Shown here: in pieces, positions 7,195 to 15,998 of the stretch | Layout of the letters: each line of letters opens with the position of its first letter | How positions within the stretch are numbered: the stretch's first letter is position 1 | Assembly (NCBI GenBank): GCA_900556575.1 | Contig: USPO01000001.1 | Span: 1-29,040, forward strand | Direction of reading: 5' to 3' | From: an uncultured Eubacteriales bacterium | Lineage (GTDB): Bacteria; Bacillota; Clostridia; UBA1381 | DNA length: 29,040 nt | The notes under the pieces: generated by a model | What the model was told of the DNA's origin: nothing | Database searches by the model: none | What the model saw: only the letters and a program-made list of their open reading frames with translations | Made by a program: the position numbers and the translations under genes

Positions 7195-8223
7195 TTAATC
7201 AACCAAATAAACGTCCTTATATACTCTTCCCTTGCTTATTGCCTCGGCATGAGTCGCAACCGCCAAATCAATATGATTTTCCTTGATTGCACCGCCGCAA
7301 TCCTCTGCACGTCTTATACCGTAACCGTCTATATAAACCGATGCAAGTTTAGGTATAACATTCGGGTCAACCGCAATTGTCTGTCCCGGAACAACCTTTC
7401 CTGCCCATGCCGTGTTTGCACCCCAGCCGCCGTTGCATATGCTGCACGGGCAGTAATGAGTTATCTCAAATCTGCCCAAATACTTGCCAAGCTTAGGGTC
7501 CATATTTACAGCCTGTGAAGGTGATGACACATCTACAGCCGCAGCTGTCTGAACACTTTGTACCGGCTGAACAGGCTTTGCCTGCTCGTCCGCCATTATT
7601 CCCATATCATTCGGAACAGATGCATTTTCCGGAATTGATACCTCCGCCTCCATATTATCCTCATCAATTTCAACATCGAGTCCGAATAATTCCATTGATG
7701 ATTTAAGCGGTATCATAAGAGTTCCGTCATTTACAAGAGTTGCGGCATCCGCCGTTTCAACTGTCTTTCCTATTGAAACTATGTCATTTTCGCCGTCCTT
7801 ATAGTTATACTTCAAAACGGCTGTACTATCATTAAGCTTGAAATCTGCCGTAATGCTGTACGGCTCAACATCAAGTCCGTATGTATCTACGCTGTCCATA
7901 AGCTTCGCTGCATATCTTTCGACATTTGCATCAGCCCATGCGCATGAATATAAAGTCATTGTTGCAGTCTGCGACGGCTGGTCCCAGGATGCTGTCATTC
8001 CCACACCATCAGCAAGAGTACGCACCGGAACAAGCGAATCATCCGCCGTCATAACCGGAGTATGTACACCAAAGTCCAAAATCGACGGTGTCGGAGCTGC
8101 CAAGGACTGAACCTTTAATAAAAAGTCCGAATGTGCCGATACCTGAACTGTCAGCGATGCCGCAAGCGTACACACTGCCGCCGCAGACATACATATCCGT
8201 GCTAAATTTTTATATATCTTCAT
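7195..8223 (-). CDS. Secreted 3D-domain protein with copper-amine-oxidase-like N-domain
   Basis: The ATG at 8223 is preferred over the upstream in-frame ATG at 8244, because AAGGAGG lies directly before it. This gives 342 residues with a signal peptide (about 1-31, ending VSAHS). Residues about 50-210 contain the LVPVRTLADGVGM...W and LMIPLKSSMELFG patterns of copper amine oxidase N-terminal-like (stalk-type) domains. The C-terminal ~95 residues form a 3D domain, a double-psi barrel named after three aspartates: D286 (AVDPNVIP), D308 (AEDCGGAIK) and D319 (HIDLAV). 3D domains occur in MltA/Rpf-type peptidoglycan-cleaving enzymes. It therefore probably acts on cell-wall glycan outside the cell; the exact bond is not known. 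Confidence 0.85.
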   Translation of the reverse strand: MKIYKNLARICMSAAAVCTLAASLTVQVSAHSDFLLKVQSLAAPTPSILDFGVHTPVMTADDSLVPVRTLADGVGMTASWDQPSQTATMTLYSCAWADANVERYAAKLMDSVDTYGLDVEPYSITADFKLNDSTAVLKYNYKDGENDIVSIGKTVETADAATLVNDGTLMIPLKSSMELFGLDVEIDEDNMEAEVSIPENASVPNDMGIMADEQAKPVQPVQSVQTAAAVDVSSPSQAVNMDPKLGKYLGRFEITHYCPCSICNGGWGANTAWAGKVVPGQTIAVDPNVIPKLASVYIDGYGIRRAEDCGGAIKENHIDLAVATHAEAISKGRVYKDVYLVD

Positions 8224-8245
8224 ATATTCCTCCTTAAAAATCACG

Positions 8246-8284
8246 CCTTAGACCTCTCACATCCCCAGCAAATAAAGTCTAAGG
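8246..8284 (-). terminator. Weak hairpin between two secreted-protein genes
   Basis: CCTTAGAC (8246-8253) and GTCTAAGG (8277-8284) form an 8-bp inverted repeat with a 23-nt loop. On the minus strand CGTGATTTTT follows. It may partly terminate or process the transcript between the genes at 8299-9408 and 7195-8223. Confidence 0.35.
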
Positions 8285-8298
8285 TAAATAAATAGTCC

Positions 8299-9408
8299 TT
8301 ACCTTGTGTTCTCAATATTCTCGAAAACTATAATATCAACCGCAGTTTTATCCACTACTCTTACAAGTGCAGCATTGTAGTCGTATTCTGAACTGTAAGT
8401 AATATTATCATCTTCGTCATAAGCAATTCTTGGAATTGTCGACTTTGCAATTTCATTTGCCGAGGCAATATAAGGATCAGCCTTTGATGCCATGTCATAA
8501 ATATATGTAACAGTTTTATTGGTATAGTCAATATCAAATGAATTGCTTCTCTTTCCGTCTCCCGAATACAGCTTCAATATATTATTACCCTTATCTGCTA
8601 TAATTCCCATGACATATGTTCTGTCATTTGTCAGTTTGCCTCCCGCATACACCTGTGATGCCACGCTTCCGCTGTTAAAGAATTCTGCAAATGTCGGTGT
8701 TCCTTTCATTATATCAGACGGACGGTAAATCAAATCAATTCCACGAACTGTATCACCGCTTATATTTGTCCTGAAATAGACTACATCTCCCTTTTTAAGT
8801 GAGTATGCCTGCTGTCCTTTCATGAACGAATATGCCTGTGGTGCGTTTTCTATTACCTTATCATCATAAACAGGCACCTTTATCTCCTGACCCTGCATTA
8901 AAACAGTCAATGCACAGTAATCCTCGCCTCCGTTTGTTTCACTTGCAACCTCGGTTACAATTCCGGGTGCAGTCGCCTGGTCAATCTCTCTTGTATATGA
9001 CGGGTTGAGCGGCTTTCGTGTTGATGCCGGTGAGACTGTCGGCTGTGCCGTTGTCTCCGGTTTTTCGCTCGGCTGCGATGTTGTTTCCGGTGAAGTGCTT
9101 TCCTGCGGTTCTTCGCTCGGTGCTGTATCCGGATTCGGATTTATCTCATATACTGTTCCATTCATGTCAAACAGCTTTACCGATGTAAGTTCCGGCTGAA
9201 TTTCTATTACGTAGCTGCCGTTTTCTGCCTTTGCCTGTGAGGCATACTTTAATATGCCTTCACTGTCATATCCGGTTACAATTATGGTATCCGCCATTCC
9301 CACCTGCTGTTCTATCGTAATTTTATCAGCTGCCGAAATATTTTCATCAGCATAAACCGGCGCCGCCGCTATAATAAATGCAGCCGCTGCCATTACTAAT
9401 TTTTTCAT
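8299..9408 (-). CDS. Secreted protein of unknown function with Ser/Thr/Pro linker
   Basis: I do not recognise a family. The 369-residue product starts with a clear signal peptide (MKKLVMAAAAFIIAAAPVYA, cleavage before DENIS). A short N-terminal region to about residue 95 resembles a beta-rich exported domain. A low-complexity Pro/Ser/Thr/Glu linker (about 96-135) follows, then a ~230-residue beta-rich domain with no cysteine cluster or catalytic motif that I can name. The ribosome site is poor: AAAGGG lies about 17 nt before the ATG. The gene lies 37 nt after the DUF815 ATPase gene and 75 nt before the 3D-domain gene, so the three probably share a transcript. An envelope role is inferred only from secretion and neighbours. 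Confidence 0.75.
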   Translation of the reverse strand: MKKLVMAAAAFIIAAAPVYADENISAADKITIEQQVGMADTIIVTGYDSEGILKYASQAKAENGSYVIEIQPELTSVKLFDMNGTVYEINPNPDTAPSEEPQESTSPETTSQPSEKPETTAQPTVSPASTRKPLNPSYTREIDQATAPGIVTEVASETNGGEDYCALTVLMQGQEIKVPVYDDKVIENAPQAYSFMKGQQAYSLKKGDVVYFRTNISGDTVRGIDLIYRPSDIMKGTPTFAEFFNSGSVASQVYAGGKLTNDRTYVMGIIADKGNNILKLYSGDGKRSNSFDIDYTNKTVTYIYDMASKADPYIASANEIAKSTIPRIAYDEDDNITYSSEYDYNAALVRVVDKTAVDIIVFENIENTR

Positions 9409-9445
9409 CGTATTTTACTTTTACCCTTTCTCATACATTTCTAAA

Positions 9446-10609
9446 TTACTCGTTCTTTAACTTTTTTGCGGATAGTGATGCAATAAACTGCTTTGCACAT
9501 CTTCCGTTTCTTCCGCCGTAATTCATCTGCCATACTATTGCCTGCTTTTCAAGCTCGCCTGTCATTTCTATACCTTTTTCATTAAGCATAGACTTAACAA
9601 TATTCAAGTACTCCTTCTGATTAGGTGCTACGAATACAAGACTCAAACCGAAACGCTCTGCAAGCGACATTGTTTCCTGTATCTGGTCATTTCTGTGTAT
9701 CTCGCCGCCGTCACGGTCCGCCCATGTTTCACGAATCAAGTGACGTCTGTTAGATGTTGCGTATATAATTACATTGGACGGATTTGCCTGAAGCTGTCCT
9801 TCCATTGCAATCTTCAAGTTTCTGTATTCACTCTCATGTGTTTCAAATGATAAATCATCAAGGAATATGATGTATTTATGCGGTTTGCCCGCCAGGTATT
9901 TTGAAAGCCTTGGTATATCCTTTATGTACTGCTTTGGAATTTCAATAATTCTTAACCCGTCCTTATGGAACATATTAAGCAAAGCTTTAACAGATGAAGA
10001 TTTTCCGGTTCCTCTGTCACCAAAAAGCAATACATTGTTTGCCGGCTTTCCTTCAATAAATGAACGTGTATTATCAATAAGCATATTACGCTGATAATCA
10101 ATTCCGACAAGTGAGTCGAAAGAAATCAAATCAACGTCCGCTATTCCTTCAAGTTCTCCGTCATACTTAAATGCAATGTACTTTGATGTTAAACCGCAGC
10201 CAAGGTTTTTATAATGGTCAATAAGCCTTTCCGTAAGTTCATCGGCTGTCTGTGCATATGTCAATGCACGAATTGAATTAATGTATTCATCGCAGTAGCC
10301 TGTCGGATTTCCCGAAGCCTTATATTTTATATTTTTCTTTGAGAACAGATTTTTGTATATAGAAGCAATATCCGCAGCAAGCATTCTCATAAGATCCTCG
10401 CCTACCTTACCGCCTCTTTGAAAAATATTAGAAACTATATTCTCATCATTAGCAAGGTATGATGCGGCATATTCACGGATACAGTCATCCGTTACACCCT
10501 CAGTCTCCGCAAACTGAACCATACCGCGCAGCAGCTTATAGCTGTCACGTTCCATCAGGCTTTTTATACATTCATCCTGTTCTATATCGTTTATAACTAT
10601 TAAATCCAT
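9446..10609 (-). CDS. DUF815-family AAA+ ATPase
   Basis: The 387-residue cytoplasmic protein has a Walker A motif GDRGTGKS at 197-204, and Walker B hydrophobic residues followed by DD at 251-252 (YIIFLDDLSFE). A sensor-like asparagine follows in IIYATSNRRHL. The SFDSLVGID lead-in, the RR-HLI-E segment and overall length match the DUF815 (PF05673) family of P-loop ATPases, which is common in Clostridia and has no settled function. The N-terminal ~160 residues are helical and lack known motifs. AAGGAG lies 11 nt before the ATG. A promoter is at 10691-10719. It appears to head the run of genes extending left to 7195. Confidence 0.88.
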   Translation of the reverse strand: MDLIVINDIEQDECIKSLMERDSYKLLRGMVQFAETEGVTDDCIREYAASYLANDENIVSNIFQRGGKVGEDLMRMLAADIASIYKNLFSKKNIKYKASGNPTGYCDEYINSIRALTYAQTADELTERLIDHYKNLGCGLTSKYIAFKYDGELEGIADVDLISFDSLVGIDYQRNMLIDNTRSFIEGKPANNVLLFGDRGTGKSSSVKALLNMFHKDGLRIIEIPKQYIKDIPRLSKYLAGKPHKYIIFLDDLSFETHESEYRNLKIAMEGQLQANPSNVIIYATSNRRHLIRETWADRDGGEIHRNDQIQETMSLAERFGLSLVFVAPNQKEYLNIVKSMLNEKGIEMTGELEKQAIVWQMNYGGRNGRCAKQFIASLSAKKLKNE

Positions 10610-10690
10610 TGTAACTCATGCTCCTTTATATCCTATGTCCGGCATAGCCGTATTAAAAAAGCCTTAAATACAAGCTTGCCAATACTATAT

Positions 10691-10719
10691 ATTATACCAC
10701 ATTCATTACATGATTGCAA
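10691..10719 (-). promoter_or_regulatory. Promoter of the DUF815 operon
   Basis: The minus strand shows TTGCAA (10719-10714), a 17-nt spacer ending in TGG, and TATAAT (10696-10691). It lies about 80 bp upstream of the ATG at 10609. Confidence 0.75.
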
Positions 10720-10755
10720 CAAAAATATTAAAAAACTTAACTTTTATCAATACTT

Positions 10756-10789
10756 TTGTACACTTTTATTCGACATAATTGTACACTTT
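10756..10789. repeat. Direct repeat TTGTACACTTT, two copies
   Basis: TTGTACACTTT occurs at 10756-10766 and 10779-10789, 23 bp apart, in the divergent control region. Related words appear nearer the esterase promoter (TTTGTACTTT near 10886 and TGTACA at 10909-10914). These could be operator sites; no regulator is known for them. The rest of 10720-10905 is AT-rich and shows nothing else. Confidence 0.4.
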
Positions 10790-10908
10790 AACGGTTAAAT
10801 TCATATGCAGGCAACATTTCTGTTACATTAGATTAGTTCCCAGTAAATTATTTTCACCTTCGTTTACTCGATACACAAAATATTTTTGTACTTTTTACCA
10901 AAAAACTA

Positions 10909-10937
10909 TGTACAAACTGTTAATTGTATGGTATAAT
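10909..10937 (+). promoter_or_regulatory. Extended -10 promoter of the CE12-like protein
   Basis: TATAAT at 10932-10937 is preceded by TGG (extended -10). The -35 position (10909-10914) reads TGTACA, matching TTGACA at four of six positions with a 17-nt spacer. The expected leader is about 60 nt. Confidence 0.6.
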
Positions 10938-11001
10938 AATTATAGTTTGTTTATATCCTCTTACGAGGAGAAAATTTATATTAGAGGGAGAGAAAACTAA
11001 T

Positions 11002-14000
11002 ATGAACAATTTTTTTAAGAAATCCATAGCCGCCGTTTCCGCCGCCGCTATGGTCGGAAGCTTAGGACTAGTGCCGATTACGGTTTCAGCTGCAACAGTG
11101 TGGTACAGCCAGGACTTTACCGGCGCCGCTTCAACGATAATGACATCACCAAGTGCACAGGCGCAGGTGAAAATAGCTTCTGACGATACACACGGTGAAT
11201 ATCTTTCATATGATTTTACCGGAGTTACTCCAAATTCCCGTGGAGCATCAATGGATTTTACGGGTGTTGATGTTACAGCTGAAGACAAATATATTATTGA
11301 GTTCGATCAGTTAATGACACCCGGAAATAATCAGTCGACTCAGATGGCGATAAAAGGAACTGATTTTAAAAATAGCAGCGGAAATATAAACTACGGTGCT
11401 GACAGCGGTTATGTTTTAAAGCTTATTAATTCAGGCGGCGGTTCAACTTCATATAAATTAAATGATACAGCGGATGTTACTATTCCGTCAGGTGAATGGT
11501 GTCACTATAAATTATATGTAGATAAAACTCAGCAGCTTGTTTCAACTACTATTACGAGTGATTCAAGTACAACTATTGCTGATAAGGTTGCAACAGCATA
11601 TAATGGTTCAGGTAATGTATCCGGTCTTTATTGGCTCGGAGGAAGATATTATCCGGTACAGTCCATTGATAATATAAATGTAAGGGCAGTGGCAGACGGT
11701 GATGATTTTGGAACCCTTGGTGAAGAAAAGCTGTCAAGTGCAAAATTTACAAAGCAGCTTAATATTTCAATACCGCAGCCGGCACTTGATTCATCTGTTG
11801 ATTATCCGATAGAAATTAAGGCTACCGGAGGATATGGCGGAGATTTAACAGATAAGGTTAATGTTGAATGGTCTATTGTTGGTCTTGACAACGAGGATGG
11901 ATATGTAAAATTTACTTCAGACGGTACAAAAGCTAATTTAAATGTAAGAAACGGTGTTTCTAACTATTATGGATATGTTAAGGCAGTTGTATCTTACGGA
12001 GATGAAACAGAAACATTGATAACACCATATGCAATTATCGGTGCAAATTCTACAAGTGAAACACAGCTTGTACCGAAGGCAGGTTATCCGGATAGTATGG
12101 ATAGCTATGTTGATTCATTAGTTGGATATGAGGGCACATCAAAGGATATAACCTCACAGGATTTGGTGCTTAACAATTGGTCAATCTACGGTTCAAACAG
12201 TGCAAGAACAATGAAGCTTGTTAAGGATGATGACAGTACAAAATCAATTGAATTTGCATCAAACGGCGGAGGCGGCTCAACAGTTGCCGTTTACCAGTGG
12301 GCAGATCAGACAAGCCAGTATATTATGAAGTTCAGAACAAAGTTTATAGCATCAATGAGTTTTGGTGTATATGCGAATACACCGAATAATTCTAATAGCA
12401 ATGCTGAGTGGGCAGCTTCATTTAATGGCGGTTCAATTGTGGCAGGAACAGAAACAATTGAAGGTGTAAATGCAAATGAATGGGTGGATATAGTAGTATC
12501 TGCTGATCCTAGTGTTCAGAAGTATTCTATTGCAGCTTATAAAACAGACGGTACATTAATAGGAAGTGCTTCGGATATTGATATGGCAAATAATGATTCA
12601 GTACAGAAGTATTTCTGTTTCATGGGTACATATCCGTTCTATCTGAACTCATTCAAGGCATACAAGCCGTCAATTTCATCAATTTTTGTTAATTCTGCGG
12701 AAGATGTAGTAAAGGTTCCGGAAACAGGAGAAGAGGCTAAGACTGTAGATTTATCAGCGGCACTTGCAGATGAGGACGGAACAAAAATCACAGGAGCTGT
12801 TAATTGGTCATTGGCTGATGAATATGCAAATGTTGAATTAACATCGACAGGTGCCCAGACAGCTGTATTAAAGGTTAGTCCGGGAGCATCGGGAGAAATT
12901 GAAGTAGTAGCATCAAAGGACGGTAAGCAGGCATCAAAGAAAATTCAGCTTACAACGTCAGCAAATGTTGTTGCATTTACAAAGTCAGCATCATCATTAA
13001 CAATTCCATTTACAGGTGAAGATGCCGTAACAGCTGATTTCACAGCAGAAACAAGAAATGGAAATGGTGAAACAATAGACGGCGGAACTATTACATATTC
13101 ACTCCTTGCAAAGGATGGAGTAACAGAAACAACAGTTAAGGGTGTAACATTTGAAAATGGAAAGCTTACAGTTGCACCGGGTGCATCACCTGCAATTGTA
13201 TATGTGAAAGCGACAAATGCGGAAGGACTTTCAACAAAGGTTAAGGTAAATATTCATGGTCTTTCGTTTGCTTTCGGTTCACAGGAACCGGCAGACGGAT
13301 ATACTCAGGTAACTGATACAGTATATACAGAGAAACTTGGATATGGATTTATGACAACAGACGGAATGACTGTAAATGAAGATAATGTAACAGCCGATAA
13401 GGCATATAGATTTAAGGCAGCAGTTCCGAACGGTAACTATACTGTAACAGTTGATACAACATCAGCGACTATGACATCAGAGGTTGTCGAATCGGTATCC
13501 GCAACAACAGGAATTTCAAAGTCAGGCTCAACATTTAGTGTTGCTGTTTGTGACGGTGTACTTGACCTCACATTCCTTGCCGATTCATCTGTTAAATCAT
13601 TAAGCATTGCACAGGCAGCTGCAAAGAATAAGCTTGCAAAGCCTATGGTATATGCAATAGGTGACTCAACAACAAATAATACAGGAAACGGTGCTTGCTC
13701 ATGGGGTAATGCTGTTACAGGAGGAAAAGTTACTGTTCCTGATGTATTCCTTAACTTCTCAAATAATGGTATGGCAGGACGTGATTCTGTAAACTTCTAT
13801 AATCAGGGAAGAGTAGAGGCAGTATTGCTTAATGTTTGCCCGGGAGATTATGTAACTGTTAATATGGGTATAAACTCAAAGGAAGTAGGAGAGGCAGCTG
13901 CGTACTATACATTAATGAGTGATTATTATGTAGAAGGCATTATTCAGAGAGGTGCAATACCGGTAATTGTAACAGCAACTCCGGATGGTCCGGTAGGAAA

Positions 14001-14589
14001 CAATGTGAATGCTGATTATGATTCTTCAACAGGAAAGTTCACAAATAACCGCGGTGACGGTGCAAAAAATAATGAATTAAGAAGAATAGCACAAGAGAAA
14101 AACTTAAATAAAATTGAGCTTGGACAGTGGGGAGAGGATTATTTCAATTCGCTTACAATGGATGATGTAAACGCTTATAATGAAGCTAACGGAACATCAT
14201 ATACTTCAGTACTTGAATTGGTTCAGAGCTGGTATGTAGACCACAACCACTATAAAGAACCACTTGGAATAAAATTCGGTGAATATATTTTGAGTCAATT
14301 AGAAAGTATAGCCAACACCTCGAAAGTCCCTGATGTAACAGTAACTTCAATAGGTGACTTCACAAGCGGCAGCGGCGATTGTGCAAGAGCTTACAAGGGC
14401 GAATTTACCGGAAATGGTATTACAGTAAGTACAATTACATGGACGGTAAAAAGTCAAGACAGCAAAAATAGTATACAAAAAAGCGGAAATCTCCTAAGTG
14501 TTTCAGGTAATTCAACGTATGTTGCAGGATTAATTGTAACGACAGATGATTTAAACAAAATCGGAGATGTTTCAGCAGAATTAAAGTAA
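11002..14589 (+). CDS. Large secreted multidomain protein with C-terminal CE12-like (rhamnogalacturonan acetylesterase) domain
   Basis: The ATG at 11002 follows an AGGGAG site and begins a signal peptide (MNNFFKKSIAAVSAAAMVGS...VSA), so the upstream in-frame ATG at 10924, inside the promoter, is rejected. The mature protein (1195 residues before processing) has beta-sandwich-like regions at about 30-230 and 375-560, Ig-like segments at about 250-350 and 565-750, a galactose-binding-like module at 755-880 (FGSQEP..GYTQVTDTVY...GYGF), and an SGNH esterase domain at about 880-1110. Its blocks are GDSTT (Ser889), NNGMAGRDS (Gly923), NMGIN (Asn958) and DHNH (Asp1080, His1083), as in family CE12 enzymes that deacetylate rhamnogalacturonan. 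The usual Asp after the block-III Asn is absent. The 85-residue C-terminal tail is unassigned. No LPXTG or SLH anchor is seen, so it may be released. Confidence 0.85.
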   Translation: MNNFFKKSIAAVSAAAMVGSLGLVPITVSAATVWYSQDFTGAASTIMTSPSAQAQVKIASDDTHGEYLSYDFTGVTPNSRGASMDFTGVDVTAEDKYIIEFDQLMTPGNNQSTQMAIKGTDFKNSSGNINYGADSGYVLKLINSGGGSTSYKLNDTADVTIPSGEWCHYKLYVDKTQQLVSTTITSDSSTTIADKVATAYNGSGNVSGLYWLGGRYYPVQSIDNINVRAVADGDDFGTLGEEKLSSAKFTKQLNISIPQPALDSSVDYPIEIKATGGYGGDLTDKVNVEWSIVGLDNEDGYVKFTSDGTKANLNVRNGVSNYYGYVKAVVSYGDETETLITPYAIIGANSTSETQLVPKAGYPDSMDSYVDSLVGYEGTSKDITSQDLVLNNWSIYGSNSARTMKLVKDDDSTKSIEFASNGGGGSTVAVYQWADQTSQYIMKFRTKFIASMSFGVYANTPNNSNSNAEWAASFNGGSIVAGTETIEGVNANEWVDIVVSADPSVQKYSIAAYKTDGTLIGSASDIDMANNDSVQKYFCFMGTYPFYLNSFKAYKPSISSIFVNSAEDVVKVPETGEEAKTVDLSAALADEDGTKITGAVNWSLADEYANVELTSTGAQTAVLKVSPGASGEIEVVASKDGKQASKKIQLTTSANVVAFTKSASSLTIPFTGEDAVTADFTAETRNGNGETIDGGTITYSLLAKDGVTETTVKGVTFENGKLTVAPGASPAIVYVKATNAEGLSTKVKVNIHGLSFAFGSQEPADGYTQVTDTVYTEKLGYGFMTTDGMTVNEDNVTADKAYRFKAAVPNGNYTVTVDTTSATMTSEVVESVSATTGISKSGSTFSVAVCDGVLDLTFLADSSVKSLSIAQAAAKNKLAKPMVYAIGDSTTNNTGNGACSWGNAVTGGKVTVPDVFLNFSNNGMAGRDSVNFYNQGRVEAVLLNVCPGDYVTVNMGINSKEVGEAAAYYTLMSDYYVEGIIQRGAIPVIVTATPDGPVGNNVNADYDSSTGKFTNNRGDGAKNNELRRIAQEKNLNKIELGQWGEDYFNSLTMDDVNAYNEANGTSYTSVLELVQSWYVDHNHYKEPLGIKFGEYILSQLESIANTSKVPDVTVTSIGDFTSGSGDCARAYKGEFTGNGITVSTITWTVKSQDSKNSIQKSGNLLSVSGNSTYVAGLIVTTDDLNKIGDVSAELK

Positions 14590-14599
14590 AATAAGTATA

Positions 14600-14634
14600 C
14601 AAAAACGACTGCGGCAATGCCGCAGTCGTTTTTG
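14600..14634. terminator. Bidirectional terminator between the esterase gene and coaBC
   Basis: A perfect 16-bp inverted repeat with a 3-nt loop (CAAAAACGACTGCGGC and its complement) has A-run and T-run flanks, so it works on both strands. It lies between the stop codons of the convergent genes ending at 14589 and 14637. Confidence 0.93.
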
Positions 14635-14636
14635 TA

Positions 14637-15821
14637 TTATTTCCCTATTTTAATTATCTCATCAAGCAATGCATTTGCAGCAGCTGATTTTGACATTATA
14701 TCAAGTTCCTTTATTTCATCATGCGTAATCAATGTTATTACATTCGTATCTGTCCCAAAACCCGCTCCCTTTGTTTTCAGATTATTTGCAGCTATTATAT
14801 CTATATTTTTCTTCTCAAGCTTTGTCCTAGAATTTTCTATCAAATTTTCTGTTTCCATAGAAAATCCACATAATACCTGCCCTTCTCTTCTGTTTTTTCC
14901 GAGCCATGCCAAAATATCTGTTGTTCTTTCAAGCTTGATTTCGGAATTGCCGTCCTTTTTCTTTATTTTATTATCTGCAACTGTTACCGGTCTGTAATCG
15001 GCAACTGCTGCCGCCTTTATTATAATATCCTGCTCATTTGCACGCTCACTCACTGCCCTGAACATATCCTCGGCACTGACTACCGAAACAAAATCCACAA
15101 ACGGAACTGGCCTTAATGCTGTTTTTCCGCTTACAAGCGTTACATTCGCACCACGCTGCATTGCCGCTCTTGCAATTGCATATCCCATTTTTCCGGTTGA
15201 ATGATTTGTGATATAGCGTACCGGATCTATTGCCTCCTGTGTTGCTCCGGCGGTTACGAGAAGCTTTTTCCCCTTTAAATCCTTCTCGTGAGAAATTTCT
15301 TTCATGATATATTCATACAATAAGCTCTCCTCCGGCATTCTCCCGTCTCCCATATCACCGTTTGCAAGCATACCATGTGCCGGTTCGACAATCTCATATC
15401 CAAATCGTGCAAGCTTTTTTAAATTATCCTGCACTATCGGATTATGATACATATTATGATTCATTGCCGGTGCAATAATTTTATGACACGTACAAGCCAT
15501 TACAGTAGTAGTCAGCATATCATCAGCAATTCCGTTTGCAATTTTTCCTATCACATTCGCACTTGCCGGTGCAATCATTACAACATCCGCTGCCTTTGCA
15601 AGAGCAACGTGCTCTACACTGTATTGAAAATTTCGGTCAAATGTATCTATAAGACATTTATTAGCCGTTAATGTTTCAAATGTTATCGGATTTATAAAGT
15701 TTTTTGCATTTTCCGTCATAAGCACATGAACATTTATCCCCTGTTTTTTCAGCATACGGGCAAGATTTGGGATTTTATACGCAGCAATTCCGCCGCTTAC
15801 ACATAATAATACTGTTTTCAT
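14637..15821 (-). CDS. coaBC: Bifunctional phosphopantothenoylcysteine synthetase/decarboxylase CoaBC
   Basis: The 394-residue protein has the usual two-part CoaBC layout. The N-terminal CoaC flavoprotein (about 1-180) decarboxylates phosphopantothenoylcysteine to phosphopantetheine. It shows VSGGIAAYK at the start, active-site His71 (SVEHVALA) and the PAMN motif at 118-121. The C-terminal CoaB ligase (about 182-394) joins phosphopantothenate and cysteine using CTP and carries VTAGATQEAIDPVR, NHSTGKMG and AAAVADYRP. His71 and Asn121 are each four residues below E. coli His75 and Asn125; the E. coli catalytic Cys158 thus aligns with residue 154, which here is Asn (MLANGDMGDGRM). AAGGAG precedes the ATG. 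It is transcribed away from coaX. Confidence 0.95.
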   Translation of the reverse strand: MKTVLLCVSGGIAAYKIPNLARMLKKQGINVHVLMTENAKNFINPITFETLTANKCLIDTFDRNFQYSVEHVALAKAADVVMIAPASANVIGKIANGIADDMLTTTVMACTCHKIIAPAMNHNMYHNPIVQDNLKKLARFGYEIVEPAHGMLANGDMGDGRMPEESLLYEYIMKEISHEKDLKGKKLLVTAGATQEAIDPVRYITNHSTGKMGYAIARAAMQRGANVTLVSGKTALRPVPFVDFVSVVSAEDMFRAVSERANEQDIIIKAAAVADYRPVTVADNKIKKKDGNSEIKLERTTDILAWLGKNRREGQVLCGFSMETENLIENSRTKLEKKNIDIIAANNLKTKGAGFGTDTNVITLITHDEIKELDIMSKSAAANALLDEIIKIGK

Positions 15822-15880
15822 TTTATTCTCCTTCGCAATTATGTTAGGTTTTTAATAATTCCTAATTAATTTATGCTTCA

Positions 15881-15909
15881 ATTATACCACAAAATCAAAA
15901 AAAATAAAA
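15881..15909 (-). promoter_or_regulatory. Probable coaBC promoter
   Basis: TATAAT on the minus strand (15886-15881) is preceded by TGG, an extended -10. The -35 at 17-nt spacing is weak (TTTTAT). It lies 60 bp upstream of the coaBC ATG. Confidence 0.5.
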
Positions 15910-15927
15910 GTATTTATCAAAAATATA

Positions 15928-15956
15928 TTGCAAAAAATTAGAATAGGTGTTACAAT
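15928..15956 (+). promoter_or_regulatory. coaX-blaI promoter
   Basis: TTGCAA (15928-15933), 17 nt, TACAAT (15951-15956), with an upstream TGT extended element. It is divergent from the coaBC promoter. Confidence 0.7.
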
Positions 15957-15998
15957 AATATAGTAAACAGTATTTATATAGAAAGGTAACAATCAAAA

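Noticed and set aside
10924..11001. Start of the CE12-like protein at 10924
   Set aside because: That ATG lies within the promoter region; the signal peptide and ribosome site fit the ATG at 11002.
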